DNA of 64,000 nucleotides from Rhodanobacter fulvus Jip2 (lineage in GTDB: Bacteria; Pseudomonadota; Gammaproteobacteria; Xanthomonadales; Rhodanobacteraceae): positions 62,001 to 126,000 of the forward strand of contig NZ_AJXU01000028.1 of the NCBI RefSeq assembly GCF_000264315.1, in the 5' to 3' direction. This document shows positions 52,520-61,893 of the stretch, one piece after another (the stretch's first letter is position 1; each line of letters opens with the position of its first letter). Made by a program: the position numbers and the translations under genes. The notes under the pieces were generated by a model. The model saw nothing but the letters and a program-made list of their open reading frames with translations. It was not told where the DNA came from and made no database searches.

Positions 52520-53485
52520 TCAAAGCATCTGCCGGGACGGCCTGTCCAGGCGCGCACTGCGCCGCAGTTCCTGTGGCGTGCGGCCGACGATGCGCAGGAA
52601 ACTCTGGCACATGTGGTCGGCGTCGCCGAGGCCGGTCAGCCGGGCGATTCGATCGAACGTCTGTCGCCCATCCTCGACCAGCGGCCGGGCCACCTCCACG
52701 CGCAGGCGATCGACGGCCCGTGCAGGCGTCATCCCGGTGGCCGATGCGAATACGCGGCCGAATTGGCGCACGCTCAGGTTGGCCACTTCCGCCAGCCGTT
52801 CGACGCACAGATCCTCGTGCATATGTTCCCGCGCAAAGTGCAATGCGCGGCGGATGCGATCGGAGCCAGGATCCAGGTCCAGCAGCGAGGAGAACTGGTA
52901 CTGTCCGCCGGACCGTCGGTAGTAGACCACCAGCATGCGCGCCACCTCCAGGGCCGCTTCCTTGCCGAGGTCGCGTTCGATCATGGCCAGGCTCATGTCG
53001 ATGCCGGCCGACATGCCGGCGGACGTCCAGATGCCGTCCTGCTCGGTCCACATGCGGTCGCCATCCACGCGCAGCGCCGGGTACCTTTCCTGAAGCTGCG
53101 GTGCAAAACTCCAATGGGTCGTTGCGGCGCGGCCGTCGAGCAGGCCGCTGGCGGCCAGCAGGAAAGCGCCGGTGCACACACATGCCGTCCTGCGCGAGCG
53201 CGCGGCCATCTCGCGGATCGCCACCGTTAACGGGGCGACCCATTCGCCCCTGGGCGGTTCGGGCGAGCCGACGATGATGAACGTGTCCAGGGTCAGGGAT
53301 TGCAGCGGTACGGTGGCGACTTCCAGCTTGCTGGCGCTGGGCACCATGCCGCCCTCCAGCGATGCGACGGTGAGCCGGTAAGCGGGGCGCGACATGGAAC
53401 TGGCGTGGGTGAAGGCCTCGAGCGGACCACTTAGGTCCAGCAGCACGAAGCCCGGATAGACCAGAAAGCCGACGTCACGAGTCAT
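52520..53485 (-). CDS. GlxA-type AraC regulator (DJ-1/PfpI domain)
   Basis: 321 residues. N-terminal DJ-1/PfpI-like domain (VGFLVYPGFVLLDLSGPLEAF), with the elbow Cys in ACVCTGAFLLAASGLL, and a C-terminal AraC HTH (LCVERLAEVANLSVRQFGRVFASATGMTPARAV, FDRIARLTGLGDADHMCQSFLRIVG). Members such as GlxA and CdhR sense small metabolites. Start ATG 53485. It is divergent from the haloperoxidase-type hydrolase gene and may control it. Confidence 0.92.
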   Translation of the reverse strand: MTRDVGFLVYPGFVLLDLSGPLEAFTHASSMSRPAYRLTVASLEGGMVPSASKLEVATVPLQSLTLDTFIIVGSPEPPRGEWVAPLTVAIREMAARSRRTACVCTGAFLLAASGLLDGRAATTHWSFAPQLQERYPALRVDGDRMWTEQDGIWTSAGMSAGIDMSLAMIERDLGKEAALEVARMLVVYYRRSGGQYQFSSLLDLDPGSDRIRRALHFAREHMHEDLCVERLAEVANLSVRQFGRVFASATGMTPARAVDRLRVEVARPLVEDGRQTFDRIARLTGLGDADHMCQSFLRIVGRTPQELRRSARLDRPSRQML

Positions 53486-53711
53486 CGCATCCCCCGGATC
53501 GATGCTTACGATTATGCACGTATTCGCCTGGCCCCGACTCGGCCGTAGGGGAATTGGTTCCCGCGTGGAAACACGGTGGGCACGTGCGCGGAGCTACCGC
53601 CAGCCCACGAGCGTGCCTACGCTGCATGGCACACCAGGCTCATGCCCGCAGTCCCCGACACGGTAGCTGCAAGCGCGGCCAGGACCTCCTTCACCCCAAA
53701 GGGAAACGAGC

Positions 53712-54698
53712 ATGACGATGCAACATCCAGACAGCGCAACCCCCAACGATCCGCGGCGCCGGCAACTGCTCGCCGCCAGCCTGATGACGGCGGCGGCAGC
53801 CACCCTTCCCATACACGCGACGCGGGCAGCTGGCGCACGGCTTAATTCCTCCTCCAAGCAGAGAACCCAGGACATGAACTCGATCACCACCAAAGACGGC
53901 ACCAACATCTTTTACAAGGACTGGGGCTCGGGCCAGCCGGTCGTGTTCCATCACGGCTGGCCGCTTTCCAGCGACGACTGGGATGCGCAGATGCTGTTCT
54001 TCCTCCATCACGGATACCGGGTCATCGCCCACGACCGGCGTGGCCATGGCCGCTCCTCCCAGGTCAGCGGCGGCCACGACATGGATCACTACGCGGCCGA
54101 TGCCGCAGCGGTCGCCGAACACCTGGACCTGCGCGACGCGATCCATGTCGGCCACTCCACGGGTGGCGGCGAGGCAACGCGTTATGTCGCGCGCCACGGT
54201 GCCGGCCGCGTCGCGAAGCTGGTGCTGGTGGGCGCGGTCCCGCCGCTGATGGCCCAGACGGCAGGCAATCCCGGCGGGCTGCCGGTTACGGTGTTCGATG
54301 GCCTGCGCGAGGCATTGGCAGCGAATCGTTCGCAGTTCTATCGTGACCTGTCGTCGGGCCCGTTCTACGGATTCAACCGGCCTGGCGTCAAGGTCGTGCA
54401 AAGCGTGGTCGACAACTGGTGGCGCCAGGGCATGATGGGCGGTGCCAACGCGCACTATCTCGGCATCAAGGCATTCTCGGAAACCGATTTCACCGAGGAC
54501 CTCAAGGCCATCGACGTGCCGACGCTGGTGATGCATGGCGACGACGACCAGATCGTGCCGATCGCTGATTCGGCGCTGCTTTCGGCCAGGCTGCTGAAGC
54601 GCGCCACGTTGAAGGTCTACAAGGGCTATCCGCACGGCATGCTGACCGTCCACGCCGATGAGCTCAATCGCGACCTGCTGGCATTTTTCCGCAGCTGA
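53712..54698 (+). CDS. Exported non-haem haloperoxidase-type hydrolase
   Basis: 328 residues. N-terminal [18 protein letters not shown] looks like a twin-arginine-type leader. Core is an alpha/beta hydrolase: [29 protein letters not shown], nucleophile GHSTGGGE, acid HGDDDQIVP, His GYPHGM. This layout fits cofactor-free chloroperoxidases/perhydrolases, which form peracids from organic acids and peroxide. Start ATG 53712. Gene order next to GlxA suggests shared regulation. Confidence 0.9.
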   Translation: MTMQHPDSATPNDPRRRQLLAASLMTAAAATLPIHATRAAGARLNSSSKQRTQDMNSITTKDGTNIFYKDWGSGQPVVFHHGWPLSSDDWDAQMLFFLHHGYRVIAHDRRGHGRSSQVSGGHDMDHYAADAAAVAEHLDLRDAIHVGHSTGGGEATRYVARHGAGRVAKLVLVGAVPPLMAQTAGNPGGLPVTVFDGLREALAANRSQFYRDLSSGPFYGFNRPGVKVVQSVVDNWWRQGMMGGANAHYLGIKAFSETDFTEDLKAIDVPTLVMHGDDDQIVPIADSALLSARLLKRATLKVYKGYPHGMLTVHADELNRDLLAFFRS

Positions 54699-54796
54699 GC
54701 AGGGCGCGGCGGCACTGCTGTTCGCTGCGCATGCCGATCAACACGGGACGCTGTGCCCGCAGGATGCCGCCATGACGGCCATGGAACCTGGGCGGA

Positions 54797-55693
54797 TCAG
54801 GCGGGCGGTGCTGGCTGCATTTCCGCCGCGACAAATTCGGAGAAAAGCCTGACCCGTGCCGGCGTGAGCCCGCCAAACGCATGCACGGCACGCAGCGGCA
54901 GCGACGGCAGCGGGAACTGCGGCATGAGCTGGACCAGTTCGCCGCGGTCCAGGTTCTCCTGCACGGTGCACTTCATCAGGTAGGCAACGCCCATGCCGTT
55001 GAGTGCAGCCGAGCGCAGTCCGAAGCCGGTGTCCAAACCGATTCTCCCCTGAGGCACGATGCTGGTGCCGTCGCTGAAGGTGATTGGCAGCGAGCGCCCC
55101 CGCATGAGGTAACGCACGAACGGCAACTCGCGAAGTTCCTCCAGCGTGCCCGGGTTACCTCGCTGGTGCACGAACGCCGGGGAGGCCACCAGGGCCATGT
55201 CGAGCCGGGCCAGTGTTCGCGCCTTCAGTTCGCCTTGTGCGGTGTGTCCGACCCGGAATACGACGTCGTAGCCTTCGCCGATGACATCGACGTGACGATC
55301 GGAAAGGGTCAGGTCCAGTTCCAGCGCCGTGTGCCGGGTGAGGAATTGCGTGGTGATCGATGGCATCAGGAGACGTCCGAGCTCGCCGGGCATGCTCACG
55401 CGCAATCGCCCCTGCGCGCCACCGCTGGGGCGGATCGCATCCGCCGAGTCCTCGATGCCGTGCACCAGCGGGGCGATCCGTTCGAAGAAGGCTTCGCCTT
55501 CGGGCGTGAGGCTGAGCGTTCGGGTCGACCGGCGAAACAGCAGGGCGCCGAGCTCGGTCTCGAGCCGGTGGATGCCTTTGGAGATGGCCGATGGTGTGGT
55601 GCCCGCGTTGCGCGCGGCAGCGCTGAAGGATCCGGCTTCGACCGCACGCACGAACGCCACGAGACTCGCCGACTGGTTCAGGAGATTGCTCAT
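54797..55693 (-). CDS. LysR family regulator
   Basis: 298 residues, standard LysR length. HTH: LVAFVRAVEAGSFSAAARNAGTTPSAISKGIHRLETELGALLFRRSTRTLSLTPEG. The effector domain is a regular one. It is divergent from the SDR gene at 55793 (100 bases between starts), the usual arrangement for a LysR gene and its target. Start ATG 55693. Confidence 0.92.
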   Translation of the reverse strand: MSNLLNQSASLVAFVRAVEAGSFSAAARNAGTTPSAISKGIHRLETELGALLFRRSTRTLSLTPEGEAFFERIAPLVHGIEDSADAIRPSGGAQGRLRVSMPGELGRLLMPSITTQFLTRHTALELDLTLSDRHVDVIGEGYDVVFRVGHTAQGELKARTLARLDMALVASPAFVHQRGNPGTLEELRELPFVRYLMRGRSLPITFSDGTSIVPQGRIGLDTGFGLRSAALNGMGVAYLMKCTVQENLDRGELVQLMPQFPLPSLPLRAVHAFGGLTPARVRLFSEFVAAEMQPAPPA

Positions 55694-55792
55694 CTTGGAC
55701 TCCGCGGCACAAGTGAAATGCCGCATCGAGGACTGCCTGCAGCGAAAACCCGCCACATATATTGCTCCATCGCAAACACACGAGGGCAGCAG

Positions 55793-56542
55793 ATGAAACG
55801 TCTTTCAGGCAAAGTCGCCCTGATCACCGGCGGCAACAGCGGCATAGGCCAGGCCACGGCCGAACTCTTCGCCGCGGAGGGCGCGCAGGTGATCGTCACT
55901 GCCCGTCGGCCAGATGTGCTGGAACGCGCCATTGGAGACATCGGGCATGGCGCCATTGGCATCCAGGGCGACGTCGCCGATCCCGCGCACCATGCTCTGG
56001 TCGTCGCGGAGATCCGCGCGCGCTTCGGCAAACTCGACATCTACATGGCCAACGCGGGCATCATCACCGTTGCGCCTTCCGCGACGGTAACGCCTGAGCA
56101 GTTCGACGCCCAGTTCAACGTCAACGCGCGCGGCGTGTTCTTTGGCGTGCAGGCGGTGGTGCCGCTGATCAGTGACGGCGGCAGCATCATCCTGACCAGT
56201 TCCCTCGCCGCCACCAAAGCCCTTGATGGTCACGCCGTGTACGCCGGATCGAAGGCCGCCGTCGAAGCCTTCGCGCGCCACTGGGCGCTCGAACTGCGGG
56301 CGCGAAAAGTCCGCGTGAACGTGCTAAGCCCCGGGCCGGTCGACACCGGCATCGTCCAGAAACTGGGCGTGGCGGAAGCCGACCGTCCCGCCTTCCTCAA
56401 GACCATGACCGACGCGATTCCAGCCGGCCGTCTCGGTGAGTCTGAGGAACTGGCGCAGGCAGCTTTGTACCTGGCTTCCGACGACAGCCGCTACGTCAAC
56501 GGCGCCAGGTTGCATGTCGACGGCGGCATGTCGGTGAGCTGA
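55793..56542 (+). CDS. Short-chain dehydrogenase/reductase
   Basis: 249 residues, classical SDR. Cofactor motif TGGNSGIGQA, NAG in YMANAGIIT, catalytic Ser in TSSLAATKA, Tyr-x3-Lys in YAGSKAAVEAF, PGPVDTGI, and terminal VDGGMSVS. It is an NAD(P)-dependent 3-oxo reductase type. Start ATG 55793 with GAGGGCAGCAG ahead. Likely target of the divergent LysR. A small NTF2-like gene follows after 41 bases. Confidence 0.93.
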   Translation: MKRLSGKVALITGGNSGIGQATAELFAAEGAQVIVTARRPDVLERAIGDIGHGAIGIQGDVADPAHHALVVAEIRARFGKLDIYMANAGIITVAPSATVTPEQFDAQFNVNARGVFFGVQAVVPLISDGGSIILTSSLAATKALDGHAVYAGSKAAVEAFARHWALELRARKVRVNVLSPGPVDTGIVQKLGVAEADRPAFLKTMTDAIPAGRLGESEELAQAALYLASDDSRYVNGARLHVDGGMSVS

Positions 56543-56583
56543 CACGTCATCGATCACTTTCATCAACGCAAGGAGTTCAGGAC

Positions 56584-57003
56584 ATGTCCAAGAATGACCA
56601 CTCGGAGATCCTCCAGTTCATCGACGTGCTGGCCGAGACCGGCAGCAACTACCGGATGGAGGCCATGGAGGATCTCTACCTCGACGACCTCGGTTTTCTC
56701 GTGCTCACGCCGGCGGGCGAGATCGCCCGGTTCTCGAAAGCCGAGATGCTCGCCGAGTTCAGAAGTCGCCGCGATGCCGGCGAACCACCGCTGTCGACGG
56801 AGAAGCGGGTACTGCACATCGAGCAGCAGGGCGACCAGGCGACCGCCGTGTTGTATCGGCGCATGAGCGAGCGGGCCGACCCGGCGCTCTACGAACTGCG
56901 GCTGCGCAGGGTGGATGGCAAATGGCGGGTGGCGGGAGAAACGGTTCTGCCATGGCCCGACCTGGCGACGGCCAGGGGTTTCCTGCCGCCACGCACGAAG
57001 TGA
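56584..57003 (+). CDS. NTF2/SnoaL-like small protein
   Basis: 139 residues; fold pattern of the NTF2-like family (ILQFIDVLAETGSNYRMEAMEDLYLDDLGFLVLTPAGEIARFSKAEMLAEFRSRRD, then LYRRMSERADPALYELRLRRVDGKWRVAGET). Members include isomerases, lyases and ligand carriers; no catalytic residue can be singled out here. Co-directional with the SDR and 41 bases from it, so likely part of the same operon. Confidence 0.8.
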   Translation: MSKNDHSEILQFIDVLAETGSNYRMEAMEDLYLDDLGFLVLTPAGEIARFSKAEMLAEFRSRRDAGEPPLSTEKRVLHIEQQGDQATAVLYRRMSERADPALYELRLRRVDGKWRVAGETVLPWPDLATARGFLPPRTK

Positions 57004-57210
57004 TCCGGCGCGCGCGATTTCCGGAAAGTGGCCGCCGACGTGGAGCAGCCTGCCTGGTCCATGAATGGCGGAAATCGGCGGAACAATGTCCGTCGATGCC
57101 CCGCTGCCTTGGCTAGGATGTTTCCGTCGATACAGCGGAAGCTGATATCCGCAAACATGTCCAACTGTCGAGGCCGTGGCTTGAAAGCTACCGCGCCTCC
57201 GGAGCCTGCC

Positions 57211-58305
57211 GTGTCCGTCAAACGCATCGCTTCCCCATCCGCGTGCCCCGACCCGCTGGCGTCGATCTTCTCGGCCAGCTACGCGGGGGTCATCGCTTTC
57301 GTGGCGGTTGCCGCCGAGGGCAGCTTCGCCAAGGCGGGCGATCGGCTTGGCATTGGACGGTCCGCGGTGAGCCGCAGCGTGCGCAAACTGGAAGTCCAGC
57401 TCGGCACGCGTTTGTTCCTGAGGACTACGCGGAGTACGTCGCTGACCCGGGAAGGAGAGCGCTTTCACGAGAAATGCCATCCGGGCGTCGAAAGGATCGT
57501 GTCGGCGCTGGAGGAGATGCGCGACCTGCGCGAAGGTCCTCCATGCGGGCAGCTTCGGATCGCGGCGTCGCCGGCATTCGGGCGCAGTGTGGTGATGCCG
57601 CTGCTTGGCGGTTTTCGGTCGCGGTATCCGGGTATCGCGATCGAGCTGATCCTCAATGGCAACCATGTCGACTTCACATCGGACCGGGTCGATGTGGCCT
57701 TCCACGATGGGCGCCTGGAGGACAGCCAACTGGTGGCGAGGCAGGTCATTCCAATGCAGTTGCTGGTTTGCGCGTCAACCGCCTATGCGCGTGCCCACGG
57801 ATTGCCATCGTCCGTCGAGGACATCGCCGGCCATCAATGCATCCGCCAGAGGCTGGGCTCCGGGCGAATACTGGAGTGGGAGTTCAAGGTGGATGGGCGT
57901 CCTAGTCGGCTGATGCCAGAGTCAGCTTGCACGTTCAATGATCCGGATCTGGTGTTGCAGGCTGTCCTGGACGGCCAGGGCATCGCGCAGCTTCCGGGCT
58001 TCCTGGTCGGCGCCCACGTTCGCCAAAACCAGTTGGTCACCTGTCTGGGACAGCATCAGCCCGATGATCGCGGACATTACGTGTGCTACCTCAGCCGGCA
58101 CCAGCTTCCGACCCGGATCCGGGTGTTCATCGACTACATGACGCAACGCATCCGGCAAGGCGACCAGCAGGATCTCACCATGCCGGCTGTCGCCGACGCC
58201 GCGCGCCAGGCCATCGTTCATTCCTCTTCCTTCCCGCAGGTCGATGCCGACAACCGCGGCCTGGAGGGAAGGGAGCGCGAGGTTGCGCGGCAGGCAACAC
58301 AGTGA
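57211..58305 (+). CDS. LysR family regulator, paralogue of 42113
   Basis: 364 residues from GTG 57211, chosen for GGAG six bases upstream and because it matches the start of the paralogue at 42113. HTH: FVAVAAEGSFAKAGDRLGIGRSAVSRSVRKLEVQLGTRLFLRTTRSTSLTREG. The effector domain is near-complete, with the conserved DDRGHYVCYLSRHQLPTRIRVF. The long C-terminal tail (about 40 residues) is absent from the paralogue. Its own target is unclear; the SDR-NTF2 genes are upstream. Confidence 0.88.
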   Translation: MSVKRIASPSACPDPLASIFSASYAGVIAFVAVAAEGSFAKAGDRLGIGRSAVSRSVRKLEVQLGTRLFLRTTRSTSLTREGERFHEKCHPGVERIVSALEEMRDLREGPPCGQLRIAASPAFGRSVVMPLLGGFRSRYPGIAIELILNGNHVDFTSDRVDVAFHDGRLEDSQLVARQVIPMQLLVCASTAYARAHGLPSSVEDIAGHQCIRQRLGSGRILEWEFKVDGRPSRLMPESACTFNDPDLVLQAVLDGQGIAQLPGFLVGAHVRQNQLVTCLGQHQPDDRGHYVCYLSRHQLPTRIRVFIDYMTQRIRQGDQQDLTMPAVADAARQAIVHSSSFPQVDADNRGLEGREREVARQATQ

Positions 58306-58409
58306 GCCCTTCGACGTACCTTCCGGGATGGCCGCCCCTGCAGCACGCTTTCGGTTCACGATCCGCTGCCGGATCCGGAACATGCCATCACGTCGCCGAG
58401 GGAGATCCC

Positions 58410-59072
58410 ATGCAAACTTTGTCGAAGTCTCTGCTTCCCACGCGCCTGCTGGCCGGAGTAGCCGTGCCGGATACAGCGCTGGTCGCCCGCGCCATTGAGT
58501 ACGCCCGCGACCATTCCGAGCCCTATCTGTTCAACCATGTCATGCGTTCCTGGTTGTTCGCTGCAATCCTGGCCGACCTGAAGCAGGCGCCATACGATGC
58601 CGAGGTGCTGGCGGTGGCGGCGGTGCTGCACGACCTCGGCCTGGCGAAGGCCTTCGAAGGACCGCTGCGGTTCGAAGTGGAAGGCGCCAATGCCGCACGT
58701 GCGTTTGCCCGCGCCGGGGGTTTCGATGAGGCTCGCTCCCAACTGGTTTGGGATAGCGTCGCACTCAACTCGACCCCTTCGATCTGCCTGCACAAGGAGG
58801 CGGAGGCTGCCTTGTGCACCCAAGGGGTCGGTGTTGATTGGGGTGGCTGGGGCCATGCCGCGATCTCCGACGAGCGCATGGCGGCGATCCTCGAGGCGTT
58901 CCCGCGACTGGCCATGAAACAACGGTTCACGCAGGCCATCTGCCACATCGTCCACACACGGCCGGAAACGACTTACGACAATTTCGCCCGTGATTTCGGC
59001 GAACGTTTCGTGCCGGGCTATCGCGCGGCGTCGATGGTGGACCCGTTGCTGAACGCTCCGTTCGAGGAGTAG
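58410..59072 (+). CDS. HD-domain hydrolase
   Basis: 220 residues. HD metal site: His in FNHVMRSWLFA and His-Asp in VLHDLGLAKAF, with a later His in CLHKEAEAAL. Resembles cyanamide hydratase-like and other small HD hydrolases; the substrate is unknown. Start ATG 58410 with GAGGGAG. Sits between the LysR and bestrophin genes without evident operon partners. Confidence 0.85.
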   Translation: MQTLSKSLLPTRLLAGVAVPDTALVARAIEYARDHSEPYLFNHVMRSWLFAAILADLKQAPYDAEVLAVAAVLHDLGLAKAFEGPLRFEVEGANAARAFARAGGFDEARSQLVWDSVALNSTPSICLHKEAEAALCTQGVGVDWGGWGHAAISDERMAAILEAFPRLAMKQRFTQAICHIVHTRPETTYDNFARDFGERFVPGYRAASMVDPLLNAPFEE

Positions 59073-59313
59073 GGCGGGCGCCCGGGCCGCCATGTGCCGC
59101 GCTTCGAAAGCGGGTGGTTGGTGCATGGCGGGCAACACGGCGCGCCCTGGCGGCGGCCTGCTCCGCGCGGTTGGCGCGGCCTGGCATGCGCGTCACGTAT
59201 CCACGGACCGTACCTCTTGCCGGGCACCGTGAACATGTGTTCTTCGCAGATACGGCAAAGGCGCCTGATGGGCGCGAACAGTCGAGTTTTTCCCTACGAA
59301 TAGAGGTCGCGAC

Positions 59314-60318
59314 ATGCACGCTGGAAAGTCCTACAAGTTCTCGGAGTTCCTGTTCTGGACCCGGCGATCGGTCTATGGCCTGGTCGCGATCGCGACCACA
59401 CTCGTGGTGTTGCACGAGGTGGCCGGATGGAAGTGGCTGGTAGTCCCGTGGAGCGTGGTGCTCATACTGGGCACCGCCGTCGCACTGATGGTCGGCTTCA
59501 AAAGCACGCAGACCTACGGGCGCACCTGGGAGGCGCAGCGTATCTGGTCGTCGATCGTAAGCAGGAGCCGGGTCTGGGGCGAGATGAGTACCGCCCTGGC
59601 GCGCAGGGACGAATCGACCAAGTTCATCTATGGTCATTTCGCGTGGCTAGCGACGCTCCGTTACGCCATGCGGGAAAGGCGGGCGTGGGAGAACGGCGAC
59701 AGGTCGTCGAACAAGGAATACGGGCGCTTCTACGAGGTACCGGAGAAGGAGAACTCACTCGAGATCGAGCTGATGAAATACCTTCCCGCCGAGGAGGTTG
59801 CGCCCATCCTGGTGGCCGGCAACAAGGCTGCGCGCGTGCTGACTTTCCAGGGCAGGGCGCTCAGGCATTCACTCGATGGGGGCGGCATGTCCGTGAATAC
59901 CTTCATGGAGATGCAGCGGGTGGTCAACGACCTGCACGAGTGCCAGTGCAAGAGCGAGATGATCAAGAACTCCCCCTATCCGCGGCAGTACGCCATCGTC
60001 AATGCGATCTTCGTGAGGATTCTCTGCTTCATCCTTCCGCTGGCCATGATCGACCAGTTCGATCAACTGAACGAGACGGTGAGCGGCTTCATGAAGGGGT
60101 ACATGGTGTGGCTGTCCATTCCGGTAACCGTAGTCATCTCATGGATGTTCACGTCCATGGATGAGGTAGGTGAAAGCACTTCGAATCCGTTCGAGGGCGG
60201 CGCCAACGATATCCCCATCACCCGGCTGTGCGACGACATCGAGCTGGAGTTGAAGGAGCTGCTCGGCGAGACGGGCATTGGCGCAATGCAGCGGCCGAAG
60301 AACGAAATTGTGATGTAG
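59314..60318 (+). CDS. Bestrophin-family ion channel
   Basis: 334 residues. N-terminal helices with KFSEFLFWTRRSVYGLVAIATTL, then GFKSTQTYGRTWEAQRIW, the typical bestrophin motif. NSPYPRQYAIVN and DDIELELKEL are late conserved segments. Bacterial bestrophins are pentameric anion or sodium channels. Start ATG 59314. An inverted arrangement begins after it: the next gene is on the minus strand. Confidence 0.88.
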   Translation: MHAGKSYKFSEFLFWTRRSVYGLVAIATTLVVLHEVAGWKWLVVPWSVVLILGTAVALMVGFKSTQTYGRTWEAQRIWSSIVSRSRVWGEMSTALARRDESTKFIYGHFAWLATLRYAMRERRAWENGDRSSNKEYGRFYEVPEKENSLEIELMKYLPAEEVAPILVAGNKAARVLTFQGRALRHSLDGGGMSVNTFMEMQRVVNDLHECQCKSEMIKNSPYPRQYAIVNAIFVRILCFILPLAMIDQFDQLNETVSGFMKGYMVWLSIPVTVVISWMFTSMDEVGESTSNPFEGGANDIPITRLCDDIELELKELLGETGIGAMQRPKNEIVM

Positions 60319-60501
60319 GTGTGTAAATGCCGAGCGACGCCGGTGTCGTAGTCCCTTTAACCCTGTCACCCATTAATTAGCTTTCTGGAATCTCAAGGAT
60401 TCAAAGGCTTGCGCTTGCGAGCGTTGGTGACCAGCGACCAGCTGTGTTCAAACATGACCTGGCTAGCGGGCCAATCTCAAATTGGCGACGCAGTTAATAG
60501 C
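60319..60501. other. Intergenic stretch, possible transposon flank
   Basis: 180 bases. TGTCACCCATTAATTAG (60364) begins with the TGT typical of transposon ends of the Tn7/Tn5053 class, but no repeat partner or duplication could be confirmed, so the transposon boundary is not placed here. Confidence 0.3.
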
Positions 60502-61092
60502 TCACCGTCCGGAGGCGAGAACCCTGCTTAGCCAAGGGTTCGCGAACTCTGCGCCCTTGAAATCGGCGGGGAACTGCGGACGTAGCTGTCGGTAGGCCTG
60601 TAGACAACGTGACGGGTCCGGTTCGGGTATTTGCGGTGTGGCGACGCGTTCGATGATGGAGAGGGCTGGCGGCTCATACGCGAGTTTCATGGCTTCCACG
60701 GCCGTCGCCTGCGCATCGGCGAGCGGCTGCTGACTGCAGAAGCCAACCCCTTGTAGCGCGAGTTCACGGACCTGATGAGGATGCTCGTACGGCGGACTTT
60801 CGAGCGCGATGTCGAGAAACGTCGTGGTGAGGGCCGAGAGCGCCTGCTGCCGTTCGACGTCGAGGAATGGTGTTTCCCAGTAGAAGTGTCCGAAGCCGCC
60901 AAGAGTGACCGCTGCTGCTGCCAGCAAATAGGTCCTCGGCAGGTCAACAAGTTCTGCACCGATGAGGCGCAACGCTCCGGCGACGCAAGCCCCCAAGATC
61001 CCCAGGCCTTGCCAGGGCAAGCCAGCCCACACATCGTGCACCGCCCAGCAGATTCCGGTCGCCGTCAATGCCAGCGCTACCTTGAACAACAC
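60502..61092 (-). CDS. Hypothetical membrane protein
   Basis: 196 residues from GTG 61092 (AGGAGA upstream). Three hydrophobic stretches in the first 70 residues (LFKVALALTATGICWAV, LGILGACVAGALRLIG, YLLAAAAVTLGGFGHF), then a soluble helical tail with several Pro-rich links. No family recognised. It lies next to the leading edge of the transposon, so it could be either cargo or flanking sequence. Confidence 0.6.
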   Translation of the reverse strand: MLFKVALALTATGICWAVHDVWAGLPWQGLGILGACVAGALRLIGAELVDLPRTYLLAAAAVTLGGFGHFYWETPFLDVERQQALSALTTTFLDIALESPPYEHPHQVRELALQGVGFCSQQPLADAQATAVEAMKLAYEPPALSIIERVATPQIPEPDPSRCLQAYRQLRPQFPADFKGAEFANPWLSRVLASGR

Positions 61093-61336
61093 ACTGTCTC
61101 CTGAAGCACGGGAGATCTATCGGCCGCTGAAGGCGCTTCTGAATGGGTCGGCCATTCTTGGCCGATCTGTCCAATCACGGGCACCAGATGCGCGTGTAAG
61201 GACTTAGTCGCTAGACTGATATATTTATATTTGATATCAACAACTTACTATCGTTCGCGGGTGGTTCGTGAGAACCTAGCTTGGTGCGTCTGGCTCGTCG
61301 GGTCTCGTGGGCCCGCATGCCGGACTGGGAGGGACT

Positions 61337-61624
61337 ATGAGCGACCAAGCCCGTCTCGCGACTTCTCGCCCCTTATTGTCGGGAGCGGAGCTGTTTATTC
61401 CGCGCACGCCCATCCTGAGCGCAGGCGAGGCCGCTCGCCTGATGGGATGTCCCTGCAGCGAAGCCCTGACCAAGGCACGCCAGACCGGCCGCTTGCCGAT
61501 TCCCATGTTCCAGATCCCAGGACGTCGTGGCTGGTTTGCGGCCACTCACGTGGTCAAGGCGTGGCTTGAACAGACGCTTGCTGCCCACGGCGGTGTAACC
61601 GAGCCAGAGGAGGGTCAGCCATGA
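61337..61624 (+). CDS. Small excisionase-like HTH protein
   Basis: 95 residues. LSAGEAARLMGCPCSEALTKARQTGRLPIPMFQIPGRRGWFAATHVVKAWLEQTL is a MerR/excisionase-type helix-turn-helix with wing. It precedes the transposase and probably binds the transposon end or regulates transposition. Start ATG 61337, GGAGGG upstream. A rho-independent terminator lies between it and tniA. Confidence 0.75.
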   Translation: MSDQARLATSRPLLSGAELFIPRTPILSAGEAARLMGCPCSEALTKARQTGRLPIPMFQIPGRRGWFAATHVVKAWLEQTLAAHGGVTEPEEGQP

Positions 61625-61690
61625 GCGGATAACCCACCAATATCGTGAGCTGAAACAAAAGAGCCGAAGAAGAGAACGCGAAGAAAAAAA

Positions 61691-61718
61691 GCCTCGCAGT
61701 CGCATGCGAGGCCTTTTT
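61691..61718. terminator. Rho-independent terminator
   Basis: A-tract, stem GCCTCGCA (61691-61698), loop GTCGCA, stem TGCGAGGC (61705-61712), then CTTTTT. The flanking A and T runs let it work in both directions. It ends the small HTH gene before tniA. Confidence 0.88.
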
Positions 61719-61893
61719 AGGTAATAGCGGATTGGAATAGCCCGCTGACCCCATCTTCGAAGTCTCCCTTTCTGCTGTCAAGCCCTGCGCGCGTCCCTTG
61801 ACGACGCGCAACGGGCGTTGACGTCCCTAACGCACCGCAGTCGAGGCCGTTCACGCTGCCTCTTGGCCGGTGCACGCATATCGGAGAGAGCCG

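Noticed and set aside
60319-60400. Left inverted repeat of the TniAB transposon at TGTCACCCATTAATTAG
   Set aside because: No matching second copy or target duplication could be shown, so it is not listed as the boundary.
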